DNA of 64,000 nt from Amycolatopsis nigrescens CSC17Ta-90. Lineage in GTDB: Bacteria > Actinomycetota > Actinomycetes > Mycobacteriales > Pseudonocardiaceae. Positions 42,437 to 51,760 of this stretch are shown piece after piece. The notes below the pieces were generated by a model. That model searched no databases. It was not told the DNA's origin and saw only the letters and a program-made list of their open reading frames with translations. Each line of letters starts with the position of its first letter. Positions within the stretch are counted from its first letter, which is position 1. The position numbers and the translations under genes were made by a program. The DNA lies in assembly GCF_000384315.1 (NCBI RefSeq), contig NZ_ARVW01000001.1, positions 248,001 through 312,000 on the forward strand. The letters are read 5' to 3'.

Positions 42437-42490
42437 GGCCGGAGTTCGATCAGCTCGCCCGGCTAGCAGCCCGAACTCGACAGCGCCGAA
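42437..42490. repeat. 54-bp direct repeat, copy 2 (3' end of second I36 gene)
   Basis: Partner of 41796–41849, 52 of 54 bases identical, in the same position relative to the second gene's stop codon. Confidence 0.8.
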
Positions 42491-42921
42491 GCCTGGTCGT
42501 TCCACACGTCGCCGAGGTAGCCACCCTTTGTCATCGGCGGCATATCGTTGTTCAGACCTGGCGCCGCATCCCAGTTAATGCAGTAGAGAATACTGGTATT
42601 GTTCACCCAGGAAGTCGCCGCATCGTTTAATCCCGGAATCCTGGCGAAGTTGGGGTGGTGGTTCCCGGCGGGCCAGCTGAACATCACCCCTCGGTAGTCC
42701 GCGTCGGTGAAGAGACATATCCATCCACCGGAACAGGGAATCTGCCCGCTCTGGACGGTTTTGCAGTACCGGGTCAGCCCGGATTCATGACACGTCGTCG
42801 ACGCCGGCGAGGACATGGTGGCCTCGGTCAACGAGGACTCGTCGGCTGACGCGGTCCCCGGCATCGCCCCCATCGTGAACGCGAGTGCGGCAACGGCTAA
42901 GACGATCTTGAATGCTCGCAT
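42463..42921 (-). CDS. Peptidase inhibitor I36-like secreted protein, copy B
   Basis: 152 residues from ATG at 42921 (AAAAAAGGGGTA upstream). Signal peptide and the following 25 residues are almost identical to copy A (MRAFKI.LA..ALAFTMGA, DESSLTEATM), while the crystallin-like core differs more: CSGGWICLFTDADYRGVM, TSWVNNTSILYC. This copy lacks the CPAGVPC insertion and so has fewer Cys. The conserved ends and variable core suggest duplication followed by diversification of target specificity. Confidence 0.8.
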   Translation of the reverse strand: MRAFKIVLAVAALAFTMGAMPGTASADESSLTEATMSSPASTTCHESGLTRYCKTVQSGQIPCSGGWICLFTDADYRGVMFSWPAGNHHPNFARIPGLNDAATSWVNNTSILYCINWDAAPGLNNDMPPMTKGGYLGDVWNDQASALSSSGC

Positions 42922-43061
42922 GGATACCCCTTTTTTGAGGAATTGAGCAGGTGCATCCGAAGGGTAACCGTCCGATCTCGCGGAATTCTTGCGGTGCTCT
43001 TGAAGTTGTTCTTGAAACCCGCTAGACACCAGTGCAGTCGCTACTTTCGGGGGGAGAGCTG

Positions 43062-46055
43062 GTGACAGCGGAGTTCGTGACCTTCGGGAACGTCGAGATG
43101 TGGCTTAACGGCCGATTGGTCGACATCGGCTACCCGCGGCAGCGATACGTGCTGGCCGCCCTTCTGTTCGACGTCAATCGCACGGTTCGGGCGGAGGAAC
43201 TGATCGTCCGGGTGTGGGGTGAAAATCCGCCACACCGCGCTCGGGGCACACTGCACACCTACCTGTCCCACCTCCGAAAAGCCCTGAGCTGCGCACGGGA
43301 CATCCGGATCATCCGGCAGGTCGGCGGCTACACGCTCACCACCGACCCGCTGGCCGTGGATCTGCACCGCTTTCGCCGGCTGATCGGCCAAGCGCGCGCA
43401 GCCGACGACCAGGATGACGCGGTGCGACTGCTGGAAGCGGCGCTCGACCTGGTGCGAGGGGATTTCTGCACCGGGGTGGACACACCGTGGATGTCCTTCG
43501 TGCGCGAGTCCCTGGACCAGGAACGCATCGCGGCCGAACTCGACCTCGCCGATCTCAAACTGCGCGGCGGCTCGCACACCGAACTGGTGCCCGAGCTGGC
43601 CGCCCGCACCGCGCAGCGACCACTGGACGAACGGCTGGCCGGGCAGTTCATGCTCGCGCTGGCCCGCAGCGGCCGACCGGCGGACGCCCTTGCCCACTAC
43701 CAGAAGACCCGTGGCCTGCTGGCTGAGGAACTCGGCATTGATCCCGACACCGCCCTGCGGGAATTGCACCAGCGGATACTGGTCGCCGATTCCGTGATCA
43801 CCCACTCGGCGCCGGCGACCGAGCCGCCGACCCCGCGCCAGCTGCCCGCGACCACCGGCCTGTTCACCGGGCGCGCCACCGAGCTGGCACGACTCACCGA
43901 ACTGCGACACCACGCAACCAAGGCGAGCGACCCGGCGGTGATCGGGGTGATCGGGGGTGGCGGGGTCGGCAAGACCTGGTTGGCGTTGCGCTGGGCGCAC
44001 GAGCACGTCCACGAGTTCCCGGACGGGCAGCTGTTCGTGGAGCTGCACGGTTTCGCTCCGTCCAGCCCGCCCCTGCCGGTGGCCGAGGCGATGCGGGGAT
44101 TGCTTCAGGCCCTCGGAGTGGCGCCCGGGGCGATCCCCGCCGAATCGCACGCCCAGACCGGGTTGTACCGCAGCCTGGTCGCCGGTAAACGGCTACTGGT
44201 CGTGCTGGACAACGCGCGGGATACCAGCCAGGTCGTGCCGCTGCTGCCGGGCAGCCCGACCTGCGTGGTCGTGGTCACCAGCCGCCACCAGCTCACCGGA
44301 CTGGCCGTTGAGCACGGCGCGGACATCGTGCCACTGGACGTGTTCAACACCGCCGACGCGACCGCGCTGCTCGCGCGTTGCGCCGGGGCCGGCAGGGTGA
44401 CGGCCGAGCCGGATGCCCTCGCCGCGTTGGTCGACCGGTGCGGGCGGCTGCCGCTGGCAGTGGGCATCGTCGCCGCCAGAGCCACCGCCCACCCCGGTTT
44501 CCCACTGACGGCCCTGGCGGCCGAACTCGAAGGGGCCGACCGGTTGGACGCCCTGACCAGCGGCGAGCTGACCGCCAATGTGCGAGCGGTGCTGACCAGT
44601 TCGCGGCACGCCCTGGACAGCCAGGCCGCCCTGCTGCTCGGGCTGGTCGGTCTGGCACCCGGTCCGGACATCGGTGTGCCCGCCGCCGCCAGCCTGCTCG
44701 AGCTGCCGACCAATCGCGCCCGCGCGTTGCTGCAGGAGTTGGTTGCCGTGCACCTGGTGCACGAGCACCACCCCAACCGGTACCGCATGCACGACCTCGT
44801 TCGCCTGTACGCCGCCGAACGCGCCCTCGCCGACCACCCCGCGGCGGTCCGCGCCGCGGCCCTGCGGCGCCTGACCGACTACTACCTGCGTACGGCCTCG
44901 ACGGCCACCGACATCCTCCTCGCCCGCGCACACCGCCCCCGGCCGCTCAGCCAGCACCCGCCCACCTCGGCTCCGGTGCCCAGCACCTACGACGAGGCGT
45001 TGACCTGGCTGGAATCCGAACGCCCCAACCTGCTCGCCCTCGCCGCCCGCAGCGACGAGCCGACGGTCCTCGGTGAGCTGTCCCGCACCCTGCGGCACTA
45101 TCTCGACCTCCGCGGCTACCACGAGGACGCCCGCACCCTGCACACGGCCGCCCTCGCCGCCGCCCGCAGAACCGGCGACCGCGGCCTGGAAGCCCACACG
45201 CTGGTTGCGCTCAGCCTGGTCCAATGGCGCTGGGGCCGCTACACCCATGCGGCACTCCAGCAGTGCCATGCGGTCGCCGTCGCCCGCCGGCACGACCACC
45301 CGGACATCGAGGGCTACGCACTGCACTACCTTGGCTCGACCGCCGCACGCCTGGGAAACTACGAACTGGCCCTCCGGTTCCACTGGCAAAGCCTGGCGCT
45401 CAGCCGCGCGATCGGCGACCACGACATCGAAGGCTGCAACCTCGACGCCATCGGCATCGTCCACTGGTACCTCGGCGACTACGAGCAGGCGCTCGAATAC
45501 TCACAGCAGGGCCTCGCACTGGCCCGCCGCACGGGCAACCTGTACGTCGAAGCACACGCGCTGAACAACCTCGGCCTCATTCACCACCGCACCGAACGCT
45601 ACGCCGAAGCGCGAAGACGGTTCGAACAAGCATTGGCGCTCGCCCGCAGCAGCGGCAGCCGCTATGTGGAAAGCAACGCCCTCAACGGTCTCGGCCTCGT
45701 GCACCGCGAGCTAGGCGATGTCCAGCAGGCACGCGCCTACCTCCAGCAAGCCATCGAAGCCGCCCGCGAAACCGGCAACCGCAGCCACGAAGCCGAAATA
45801 CACAACAACCTTGGCGAGCTCGCCCAGCACACCGGAGACCCAGCCACCGCACTGAAACACCACCAGCAAGCCCTCACCATCACCCAGGCCACCAGCGAAC
45901 CCCTCGGCCAAGCCACCGCCCACAACCACCTCGCCACCTGCTACCGCGACCTTGACCAGCCCCATCGCGCCCGCCAGCACCGAGAAACAGCCCGCACCCT
46001 CCACCGCGACCTCGGCACACCCCCGCACGGAACGGCCAACGGTGCGTGCTGCTAG
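43062..46055 (+). CDS. AfsR/SARP-type regulator with NB-ARC and TPR domains
   Basis: 997 residues from GTG behind GGGGGGAGAG; another GTG 30 bases upstream is less well placed. Domains: OmpR-like DNA-binding (1–95; RGTLHTYLSHLRKALS), bacterial transcriptional activator BTAD (100–250; LDLADLKLRGG, AHYQKTRGLLAEELGIDP), NB-ARC with Walker A GVIGGGGVGKTWLALRWAHE and LLVVLDNARDTSQVVPLLPG, then about seven TPRs (GNYELALRFHWQSLALSRA, ARAYLQQAIEAARETGN). AfsR-type proteins activate secondary-metabolism genes; the target is not in this window in any obvious form. It converges with the aldehyde dehydrogenase gene, overlapping it by 4 bases. Confidence 0.9.
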   Translation: MTAEFVTFGNVEMWLNGRLVDIGYPRQRYVLAALLFDVNRTVRAEELIVRVWGENPPHRARGTLHTYLSHLRKALSCARDIRIIRQVGGYTLTTDPLAVDLHRFRRLIGQARAADDQDDAVRLLEAALDLVRGDFCTGVDTPWMSFVRESLDQERIAAELDLADLKLRGGSHTELVPELAARTAQRPLDERLAGQFMLALARSGRPADALAHYQKTRGLLAEELGIDPDTALRELHQRILVADSVITHSAPATEPPTPRQLPATTGLFTGRATELARLTELRHHATKASDPAVIGVIGGGGVGKTWLALRWAHEHVHEFPDGQLFVELHGFAPSSPPLPVAEAMRGLLQALGVAPGAIPAESHAQTGLYRSLVAGKRLLVVLDNARDTSQVVPLLPGSPTCVVVVTSRHQLTGLAVEHGADIVPLDVFNTADATALLARCAGAGRVTAEPDALAALVDRCGRLPLAVGIVAARATAHPGFPLTALAAELEGADRLDALTSGELTANVRAVLTSSRHALDSQAALLLGLVGLAPGPDIGVPAAASLLELPTNRARALLQELVAVHLVHEHHPNRYRMHDLVRLYAAERALADHPAAVRAAALRRLTDYYLRTASTATDILLARAHRPRPLSQHPPTSAPVPSTYDEALTWLESERPNLLALAARSDEPTVLGELSRTLRHYLDLRGYHEDARTLHTAALAAARRTGDRGLEAHTLVALSLVQWRWGRYTHAALQQCHAVAVARRHDHPDIEGYALHYLGSTAARLGNYELALRFHWQSLALSRAIGDHDIEGCNLDAIGIVHWYLGDYEQALEYSQQGLALARRTGNLYVEAHALNNLGLIHHRTERYAEARRRFEQALALARSSGSRYVESNALNGLGLVHRELGDVQQARAYLQQAIEAARETGNRSHEAEIHNNLGELAQHTGDPATALKHHQQALTITQATSEPLGQATAHNHLATCYRDLDQPHRARQHRETARTLHRDLGTPPHGTANGACC

Positions 46056-47626
46056 CGGATCCGGAACCGCCGCATCATCTTCAGCCCGGAAAGCATGCCT
46101 TCGACGTACTTTTCGTAGGCCTGGCCGGGCCGGGGCGCCATGACCTGCTTCTTGAGCACCGCCATGTTCTTGACGTCGGTGTACTTGAGCATGCCCTGGT
46201 CGCCGTGGCGGGCGCCGACTCCGGAGCTCTTGACGCCACCGGACGGGGTTCCCTTCGAGGCGTAGGCGGTGGCGAGGATGTCGTTGATGTTGACGTTGCC
46301 CGAATCGATGCGCGCGGCCACCGCTCTGGCGGCGTCGAGGTCGGTGCCCCAGACCGAGGCGTTGAGGCCGTAGTCGGTGTCGTTGGCGAGCGCCACGGCC
46401 TCGTCGACGGTGCGGTACCTGTGCAGTGCGACAACGGGTCCGAACGTTTCGGTGACGCCGCAGAGCATGTCCTTCGTGACGCCTTCGAGGATCGTCGGTT
46501 CGAAGAACGCGGGACCGAGGTCGGGCCGGGGCTTCCCACCACAAAGGACGGTGGCGCCCTTCTCGACGGCGTCGTCGACGTGCGATTTGACGCGGCGCAT
46601 GTGGTCGACGGAGACGAGCGACCCCATCTCGGGGCCGAAGTCGTAGGCGGCGCGGACGTCGAGCGCCTCGGCCTTGGCCACGTACGCCTTCTTGAACTCG
46701 TCGTAGCGGGACTCCGGCAGGTAGATCCGCTCGATGTGCATGCAGATCTGGCCGGTGTTGCCGAAGGCGCCGAAGATCGCGCCCTGCGCGGCCTCGGCCA
46801 GGTCCGCGTCCTCCAGCACGATCATCGGGTTCTTGCCGCCGAGTTCGAGGCAGCAGCCGATGAGATTCTTGCCCGCCCGTTCGCCGATCACCCGACCGGT
46901 GGCCGTGGAGCCGGTGAACATGACGTAGTCGGCCTGGTCGATCAGCGTGGGGCCGACGTCCGGGCCCTCACCGCAGACCACCTGGAACAGGCCCTTCGGC
47001 AGGCCGGCCGCTTCCAGCAGCTGAACGCCGTAGAGCGGCGAGAGCGCCGTCTTGTTGTCGGGTTTCAGCACGACCGCGTTGCCGGCCATCAGTGCCGGTA
47101 TGGCGTCGGAAATGCCGGTGGCGAAGGGAAAGTTCCACGGCGCGATGATGCCGACCACGCCCTTGGGCTGCCGGATCTCGGTCGACGTCGTCAGGAACGG
47201 CACCGGCCCGCCGCGTTTGGTCGGCGCCAGCAGTTTCGCGGCCCGCTTGAGATAGTGGCTCAGCACCATCGACGGGTCGCAGGTCTCCTCGATCGCCATC
47301 CGCCGGTTCTTACCGCTCTCGACCTGGATGAGATCGGTGACCGTCGAGGCGTTGCCGATGAAGAGCGCGTGCGCCCGCTTGAACACCTCCAGCCGCTGCT
47401 TGAGCGGCGTCGCGGCCCACTTTTCCTGGGCGGCGCGCGCGGTGGCGAACGCCTGCTCGATGTCGGACGGCGTCGATTGCGGCAGCTCGACGAGCAGGTC
47501 CCCGGTGTAGACCTCGGTGAGTTTCCAGGCCGCGCCGGACGAACCCGGCACTCTCTCGACGAGCCGTCGCAGGAACGCGTCGGTCGTCGACGCCGGGCGG
47601 GTGAGCGCGAGCGGGGCGACGGTCAT
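46052..47626 (-). CDS. Aldehyde dehydrogenase (succinate-semialdehyde-type)
   Basis: 524 residues. ALDH motifs: IAPWNFPFATGISDAIPALM (Asn), VVLKPDNKTALSP, FTGSTATGRVIGE, catalytic Glu in CLELGGKNPM, catalytic Cys in GNTGQICMHIERIY, and FGPVVALH. The sequence class is closest to actinobacterial succinic-semialdehyde dehydrogenases, but relatives oxidise many aldehydes. It starts 13 bases after the GMC oxidoreductase gene, so the pair would oxidise an alcohol to an acid in two steps. Confidence 0.85.
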   Translation of the reverse strand: MTVAPLALTRPASTTDAFLRRLVERVPGSSGAAWKLTEVYTGDLLVELPQSTPSDIEQAFATARAAQEKWAATPLKQRLEVFKRAHALFIGNASTVTDLIQVESGKNRRMAIEETCDPSMVLSHYLKRAAKLLAPTKRGGPVPFLTTSTEIRQPKGVVGIIAPWNFPFATGISDAIPALMAGNAVVLKPDNKTALSPLYGVQLLEAAGLPKGLFQVVCGEGPDVGPTLIDQADYVMFTGSTATGRVIGERAGKNLIGCCLELGGKNPMIVLEDADLAEAAQGAIFGAFGNTGQICMHIERIYLPESRYDEFKKAYVAKAEALDVRAAYDFGPEMGSLVSVDHMRRVKSHVDDAVEKGATVLCGGKPRPDLGPAFFEPTILEGVTKDMLCGVTETFGPVVALHRYRTVDEAVALANDTDYGLNASVWGTDLDAARAVAARIDSGNVNINDILATAYASKGTPSGGVKSSGVGARHGDQGMLKYTDVKNMAVLKKQVMAPRPGQAYEKYVEGMLSGLKMMRRFRIR

Positions 47627-47639
47627 GGCCCTCTTTCCG

Positions 47640-49268
47640 TCAGTTGTCCGAGAGGACGAGCTGCGCGCCCATCTCGCCGATCATGATGGCTGGCGCGTTG
47701 GTGTTGCCGCCGGTGATCGACGGCATGATCGAGGTGTCGCAGACCCGGAGCCCGTCGACGCCGCGGACCTTGAGGTCGGGGCCGACGACCGCGAGCTCGT
47801 CGACGCCCATCCGGCAGGTGCCGACGCCGTGGTAGACCGACGTCGCGCGATTCAGGATCGCGTCGCGCAGCTCCTGGCCCCGCAATCCCTTGCCGGGGTG
47901 GAGCTCTTCCTTGATCGAACCCCGGAACGCCTTCGAGGCGAGGATCTCGCGCGCCATCTCCGATCCCTCGCCGAGCACTTCGAGGTCGGCCGGGTCGGAC
48001 AGGTACTGGGGGTCGATCAGCGGCGCCACCTTGGGATCGGCCGACGCGAGCCGGAGCGTGCCGCGGCTCTTCGGGTAGATCAGGGTGGTCAGCACGGTGA
48101 GCGCCGGCCGCTTGTCGACGTCGTGCCGGATCGGCGCGTCCTGGTTGGGCGTGACGTACGCCCACGGCAGGAGGTGCAACTGGAGGTCCGGGACGTCGGC
48201 GGCCTGGGACGTCTTGAGGAACGCGACCGCCTCGAAGACCGAGTTCGCCAGGAACGTGGTGCCGGGCTTGAGGAGTTCCTTGACGAGACCGCGCGCGAAG
48301 TACGGCGGGGTGCCCTTGTTCTTGCTGGACGACGCGTGGAAGGTCAGCGCGTGGAACATGTGGTCGTGCAGGTTGTCGCCGACCGGCAGGTCCGCGAGCA
48401 CGTCGATGCCGTGCTCCTGCAGGTGCTCGGCGTGGCCGATGCCGGACAGCATGAGCAGTTGCGCGGAGCCGACGAACCCGGCCGAGAGGATGACCTCCTT
48501 GCCGGCGCGCAGGGTGCGCCGGGTTCCGTTCGCGTCGACGACCTCGACCCCGACGGCACGGCCGTTCTCGATGACGACCTTCTTCGCCAGTACCCCGGAC
48601 TGCACTTCCAGCGTCCGGGGCGCGAGATGGTGGACGTAACCGCGCGAGGCGCTGTAGCGCAGGCCGTCCGCGGCGTTCTGCTGCATGCGGCTGACGCCCT
48701 CTTGCGACTCGGCGTTGTAGTCGTCGAGGATCTGGCAGCCGACCGCGTCGGCGGTCGCCTCGAGGAACTGCAGCGTCCCCTCCTGCGGGGTCTTGTTGCG
48801 GGTGACCCGGATCGGCCCGCCCGCGCCCCGGAACGCGTTCTCGCCGTCCTCGAAGTCCTCCATCCGCTTGTAGGCGGCGTTGACGCTGTCGGCGTCCCAG
48901 CCCTTGTTGCCCTCGGCGGCCCACGAGTCGAAGTTGGCGCGGTTGCCGCGGACGTAGACCATGCCGTTGATGGAGCTGGAGCCGCCGACCACCTTGCCGC
49001 GCGGCACCGGCATCCGGCGATCTAGAACATGTTTCTGCGGCACCGAGTAGTAGCCCCAGTCGAACGGCTTCTTGAGCTGGGGCACCGCGTGCATCGGCCC
49101 GACCAGCCCCGGCTTCTTGACGAGCATCTTCTCGTCGCTCTTGCCCGCTTCGAGCACGATCACGCTGGCACCCGACTCCGCCAGCCGGCCCGCGATCGCG
49201 GCCCCCGAACTGCCCGATCCGACGACCACGTAATCGGCCTCGTCGCCCCGCGGCGCCCTTTTCGCCAT
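47640..49268 (-). CDS. GMC-family FAD-dependent alcohol oxidoreductase
   Basis: 542 residues from ATG behind GAGGAGCGG. FAD-binding DYVVVGSGSSGAAIAGRLAE and VIVLEAGKSD, GMC signature 1 GKVVGGSSSINGMVYVRGN, signature 2 GFVGSAQLLMLSGIG, and active-site His in SVYHGVGTCRMG with Asn in GGNTNAP. It belongs with choline-dehydrogenase-like and polyethylene-glycol/medium-chain alcohol dehydrogenases. First gene of a two-gene operon with the aldehyde dehydrogenase, under a 28-bp palindrome 25 bases upstream. Confidence 0.9.
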   Translation of the reverse strand: MAKRAPRGDEADYVVVGSGSSGAAIAGRLAESGASVIVLEAGKSDEKMLVKKPGLVGPMHAVPQLKKPFDWGYYSVPQKHVLDRRMPVPRGKVVGGSSSINGMVYVRGNRANFDSWAAEGNKGWDADSVNAAYKRMEDFEDGENAFRGAGGPIRVTRNKTPQEGTLQFLEATADAVGCQILDDYNAESQEGVSRMQQNAADGLRYSASRGYVHHLAPRTLEVQSGVLAKKVVIENGRAVGVEVVDANGTRRTLRAGKEVILSAGFVGSAQLLMLSGIGHAEHLQEHGIDVLADLPVGDNLHDHMFHALTFHASSSKNKGTPPYFARGLVKELLKPGTTFLANSVFEAVAFLKTSQAADVPDLQLHLLPWAYVTPNQDAPIRHDVDKRPALTVLTTLIYPKSRGTLRLASADPKVAPLIDPQYLSDPADLEVLGEGSEMAREILASKAFRGSIKEELHPGKGLRGQELRDAILNRATSVYHGVGTCRMGVDELAVVGPDLKVRGVDGLRVCDTSIMPSITGGNTNAPAIMIGEMGAQLVLSDN

Positions 49269-49293
49269 TTCCGCTCCTCGGTCCGCCCGCCAC

Positions 49294-49321
49294 CCAGAAC
49301 TGCAACTTGTTCTAGTTCTGG
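49294..49321. promoter_or_regulatory. 28-bp operator palindrome of the GMC/ALDH operon
   Basis: Outer arms CCAGAACT (49294–49301) and AGTTCTGG (49314–49321) are perfect; the 12-base centre read on the minus strand is AGAACAAGTTGC, which has a palindromic AACnnGTT core. The core fits the TnnAACnnGTTnnA shape of KstR-like TetR operators. No regulator gene is adjacent. Confidence 0.7.
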
Positions 49322-49370
49322 TCACCGTATAGCGGAACCACCCGGTTCCGCAATGGCGCCCTCGGACGAG

Positions 49371-49408
49371 ACCGGGGCGGCGCCTCCACTCGGAGGTGCC
49401 GCCCCGGT
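49371..49408 (-). terminator. 17-bp hairpin terminator after the LLM gene
   Basis: ACCGGGGCGGCGCCTCC (49371–49387) pairs with 49392–49408 around the loop ACTC, with one G·U pair. It lies 17 bases past the LLM stop at 49425. A smaller 8-bp stem (49332–49339/49344–49351) sits behind it. Confidence 0.8.
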
Positions 49409-49424
49409 TGTCCACCGCCCGACG

Positions 49425-50270
49425 TCAGCGCAGCGGTTCGAGCGCCTTCGCCAGCGGCTCCAGCACGGCCGGGGTGTGCGGCGGCGGTAGGTAGATGATC
49501 GCCAGGTCGAGGCCCACTTCGCCGAGGGCTTCGGCGTCCGCGGCGACCTTGGCGTAGTCGTTGTCCGCGCCGAGGCGGACGTGCGCGGACAACGTGATCT
49601 CGCTCGGGTCCCGGCCGATGTCCGCGCAATGACGGTGCAGCACGTCACGCTTGTGCGCGAACTCCTCGGGCGTGCCGCCCACGAAGTTCCAGTGCTGCGC
49701 GTACTTCGCGGTCGTGCGCAAAGTCCGCTTCTCGCCACTGCCACCGATGCAGATCGGCGGATGCGGCATCTGCACACCCTTCGGCTCACAGCGGGCGTCG
49801 GTCAGCTGGTAGTGCGCACCCTGGAAGGTGGTGCTCTGCTGGGTCAGCAGCCCGACGAGGACCTCGCAGCCCTCCTCGAACCGGTCGCTCCGATTCTTGA
49901 TCGAACCGAGTTCCATACCGTATGCGCCGGACTCCTCTTCGTTCCAGCCCGCGCCGATCCCGATTTCCAGCCGGCCGCCGGAAACGATGTCGAGCGTCGC
50001 GGCCATGTTCGCGAGCAGCGCCGGGTGGCGGTAGTGGATCCCGCTGACCAGCGTGCCCAGCCGGAGCCGCTTCGTGGCCTGGGCGAGGGCGGTGAGCGTG
50101 ACCCACCCTTCCAGGCAAGGACCGGTCGAATCCGAGAAAATGGGATAGAAGTGATCGAAGGTCCAGCCGGATTCGAAGGGCTCGATCTCGTCTGCGGCCT
50201 GCCATACGGCGAGCATGTCGGCCCAAACGGTGTCCTGGGGCGAGGTCTTGATGGCGAATCGCATGATCAT
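49425..50270 (-). CDS. LLM-class F420-dependent oxidoreductase
   Basis: 281 residues from ATG at 50270; a second ATG at 50264 is equally possible. Luciferase-like blocks: ESGWTFDHFYPIF, ATKRLRLGTLVSGIHYRHPA, LDIVSGGRLEIGIGAGWNEE, PICIGGSGEKRTLR. These match F420-dependent members that use a TIM barrel to bind the deazaflavin. Substrate unknown. A short perfect stem CCTGGAG/CTCCAGG with a 3-base loop occurs just upstream (50280–50296) and includes the ribosome-site GGAGG, so translation could be modulated. Confidence 0.85.
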   Translation of the reverse strand: MIMRFAIKTSPQDTVWADMLAVWQAADEIEPFESGWTFDHFYPIFSDSTGPCLEGWVTLTALAQATKRLRLGTLVSGIHYRHPALLANMAATLDIVSGGRLEIGIGAGWNEEESGAYGMELGSIKNRSDRFEEGCEVLVGLLTQQSTTFQGAHYQLTDARCEPKGVQMPHPPICIGGSGEKRTLRTTAKYAQHWNFVGGTPEEFAHKRDVLHRHCADIGRDPSEITLSAHVRLGADNDYAKVAADAEALGEVGLDLAIIYLPPPHTPAVLEPLAKALEPLR

Positions 50271-50369
50271 GATCGTAAACCTGGAGTTCCTCCAGGCGGG
50301 GGCGTCGCGGCGCCGGTAGCTACCCCGACCTGCTTGACGGTCTTGATCACCTGATCGCCTTCCCGCTCG

Positions 50370-51743
50370 CTAACCGGTACAGGTGGCGTTGCGGATCGGC
50401 TTGGCCTGGCTCTGCACGACGCCGGCCGCGGTGGCGCCCTGGATCTGGAAGCAGTACCGCAGCACCGGGTCGATCCGCACCCGGTGGGTGGTGGTCCGGC
50501 CGAGGACCTCGGTCGTGTTCTGCTGCCCCTCCGGCGCGACGACCACCGCGGACTCCAGCGGCATGCTGCTGCGCCAGGACAGCTCGACGAAGTCGCCCTT
50601 GTCCACCGGGTCGTCCAGTTCGAGGCGCAGGGGCGCACCACCGGGCTGGGTCGGCGCCGGAGCGGCGATCCGCACCGGGGAGCCGGGCACGTCGAGCTTC
50701 GCGGGCTGGTTCAGCAACAGCACCACCGCGGCGACCGACAGCACCGACAGCGCCCCGAGGGCGGTGCGGACGACCCCCGCCTTCGGTTTGCCCCGCATGG
50801 TGTCCTCGGGCCCGTACTGCACGAGCAGCTCGCCCCTCGGCGACGGGAGCAGGGCGGGCCCCGGCATCGGCGCGGCCGGCTGTGCCGGTTGTGGCCTGGC
50901 GACGTTGCTCGCGAACGTACCGCCGAAATCGTCGAACGCGGGTGCCCGCACCGGGCCGATCATGGCGCCGATCCGGGCGGCCACCGTCGCCGCGTCGAGG
51001 GGTCGGGCATCCGGATTCTTCGCCAGCAGTGCGGACACGAGGTGGCCGAGCCCGGGTGGCAGGTCGGTGCGCGCCAGCGCGGGCACCGGAACACTGAGCG
51101 TGCGCAGCAGCCGCTCGTCCGGCTGCTCGCCGACGCGCCCCTGGTGCGGTGATGCGCCCGACAGCGCGAAGTACAGCACGGCGCCGAGCTCGTACAGGTC
51201 CGTCCGCTCGTCGCAGATGCCGTCGCGCACGGTCTCCGGCGCCAGGAAGTCGACACCAGCGGTGACGCCACTGGGAAAGGTGCGGCGCAACGTGCAGCCG
51301 AAGTCGGTGAGCACCGGTTCCCCGGACGACCGGAACAGCACGTTGCCCGGCGTGACGCCGCCGTGCACGAGCCCCGCCGCGTGCGCGACGGCGAGGGCGC
51401 CGGCCAGCGCACTGCCCAGCACGAGGGCGTCGGAAACGGTCAGCGGGCCGAACGAGCCGACCAGTTCCGGCAGCGACTGGGAACACAGCTCCATCCGCAG
51501 CGCGCACCGCCCGTCGGGCAGTTCCTCGACCCGGTCGGCCACCAGCACCTGCGCCCGCGCGCGCAGCTCGGCCAGTTCGCGCAGTTCGGCCTCGAGCCGG
51601 CCGCGGGTGCGCCGGTCGACCGGCCCCGGGTAGACCTTGAGCGCGAACGTCGCATTGCCCTGCCGCTCGACTCCGGCGAACACGGTGGCGACCGGACCCG
51701 CACCCAGTGGGACCAGCTCGTCGTGTCCGGGAAGTGCCGTCAT
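50370..51743 (-). CDS. Pseudokinase with C-terminal extracytoplasmic domain
   Basis: 457 residues. Ser/Thr-kinase fold (about 8–265): LGAGPVATVFAG, TFALKVY (Lys kept), TDFGCTLRR (DFG kept). The catalytic loop reads LVHGGVTPGNVLF where HRDxKPxN is expected, so the catalytic Asp is Gly and phosphotransfer should be lost. A Pro-rich linker leads to one span (LGALSVLSVAAVVLLLNQ) and a beta-type C-terminal domain of ~110 residues. It likely binds a partner or ATP as a scaffold. Last gene of the WXG100/MoxR cluster. Confidence 0.75.
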   Translation of the reverse strand: MTALPGHDELVPLGAGPVATVFAGVERQGNATFALKVYPGPVDRRTRGRLEAELRELAELRARAQVLVADRVEELPDGRCALRMELCSQSLPELVGSFGPLTVSDALVLGSALAGALAVAHAAGLVHGGVTPGNVLFRSSGEPVLTDFGCTLRRTFPSGVTAGVDFLAPETVRDGICDERTDLYELGAVLYFALSGASPHQGRVGEQPDERLLRTLSVPVPALARTDLPPGLGHLVSALLAKNPDARPLDAATVAARIGAMIGPVRAPAFDDFGGTFASNVARPQPAQPAAPMPGPALLPSPRGELLVQYGPEDTMRGKPKAGVVRTALGALSVLSVAAVVLLLNQPAKLDVPGSPVRIAAPAPTQPGGAPLRLELDDPVDKGDFVELSWRSSMPLESAVVVAPEGQQNTTEVLGRTTTHRVRIDPVLRYCFQIQGATAAGVVQSQAKPIRNATCTG

Positions 51744-51760
51744 CGCGGTAGTCGCGGTGG

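Noticed and set aside
41796..42490. 54-bp repeats as integration (att) sites
   Set aside because: They include the final codons of two paralogous genes and are explained by tandem duplication; no integrase is present.
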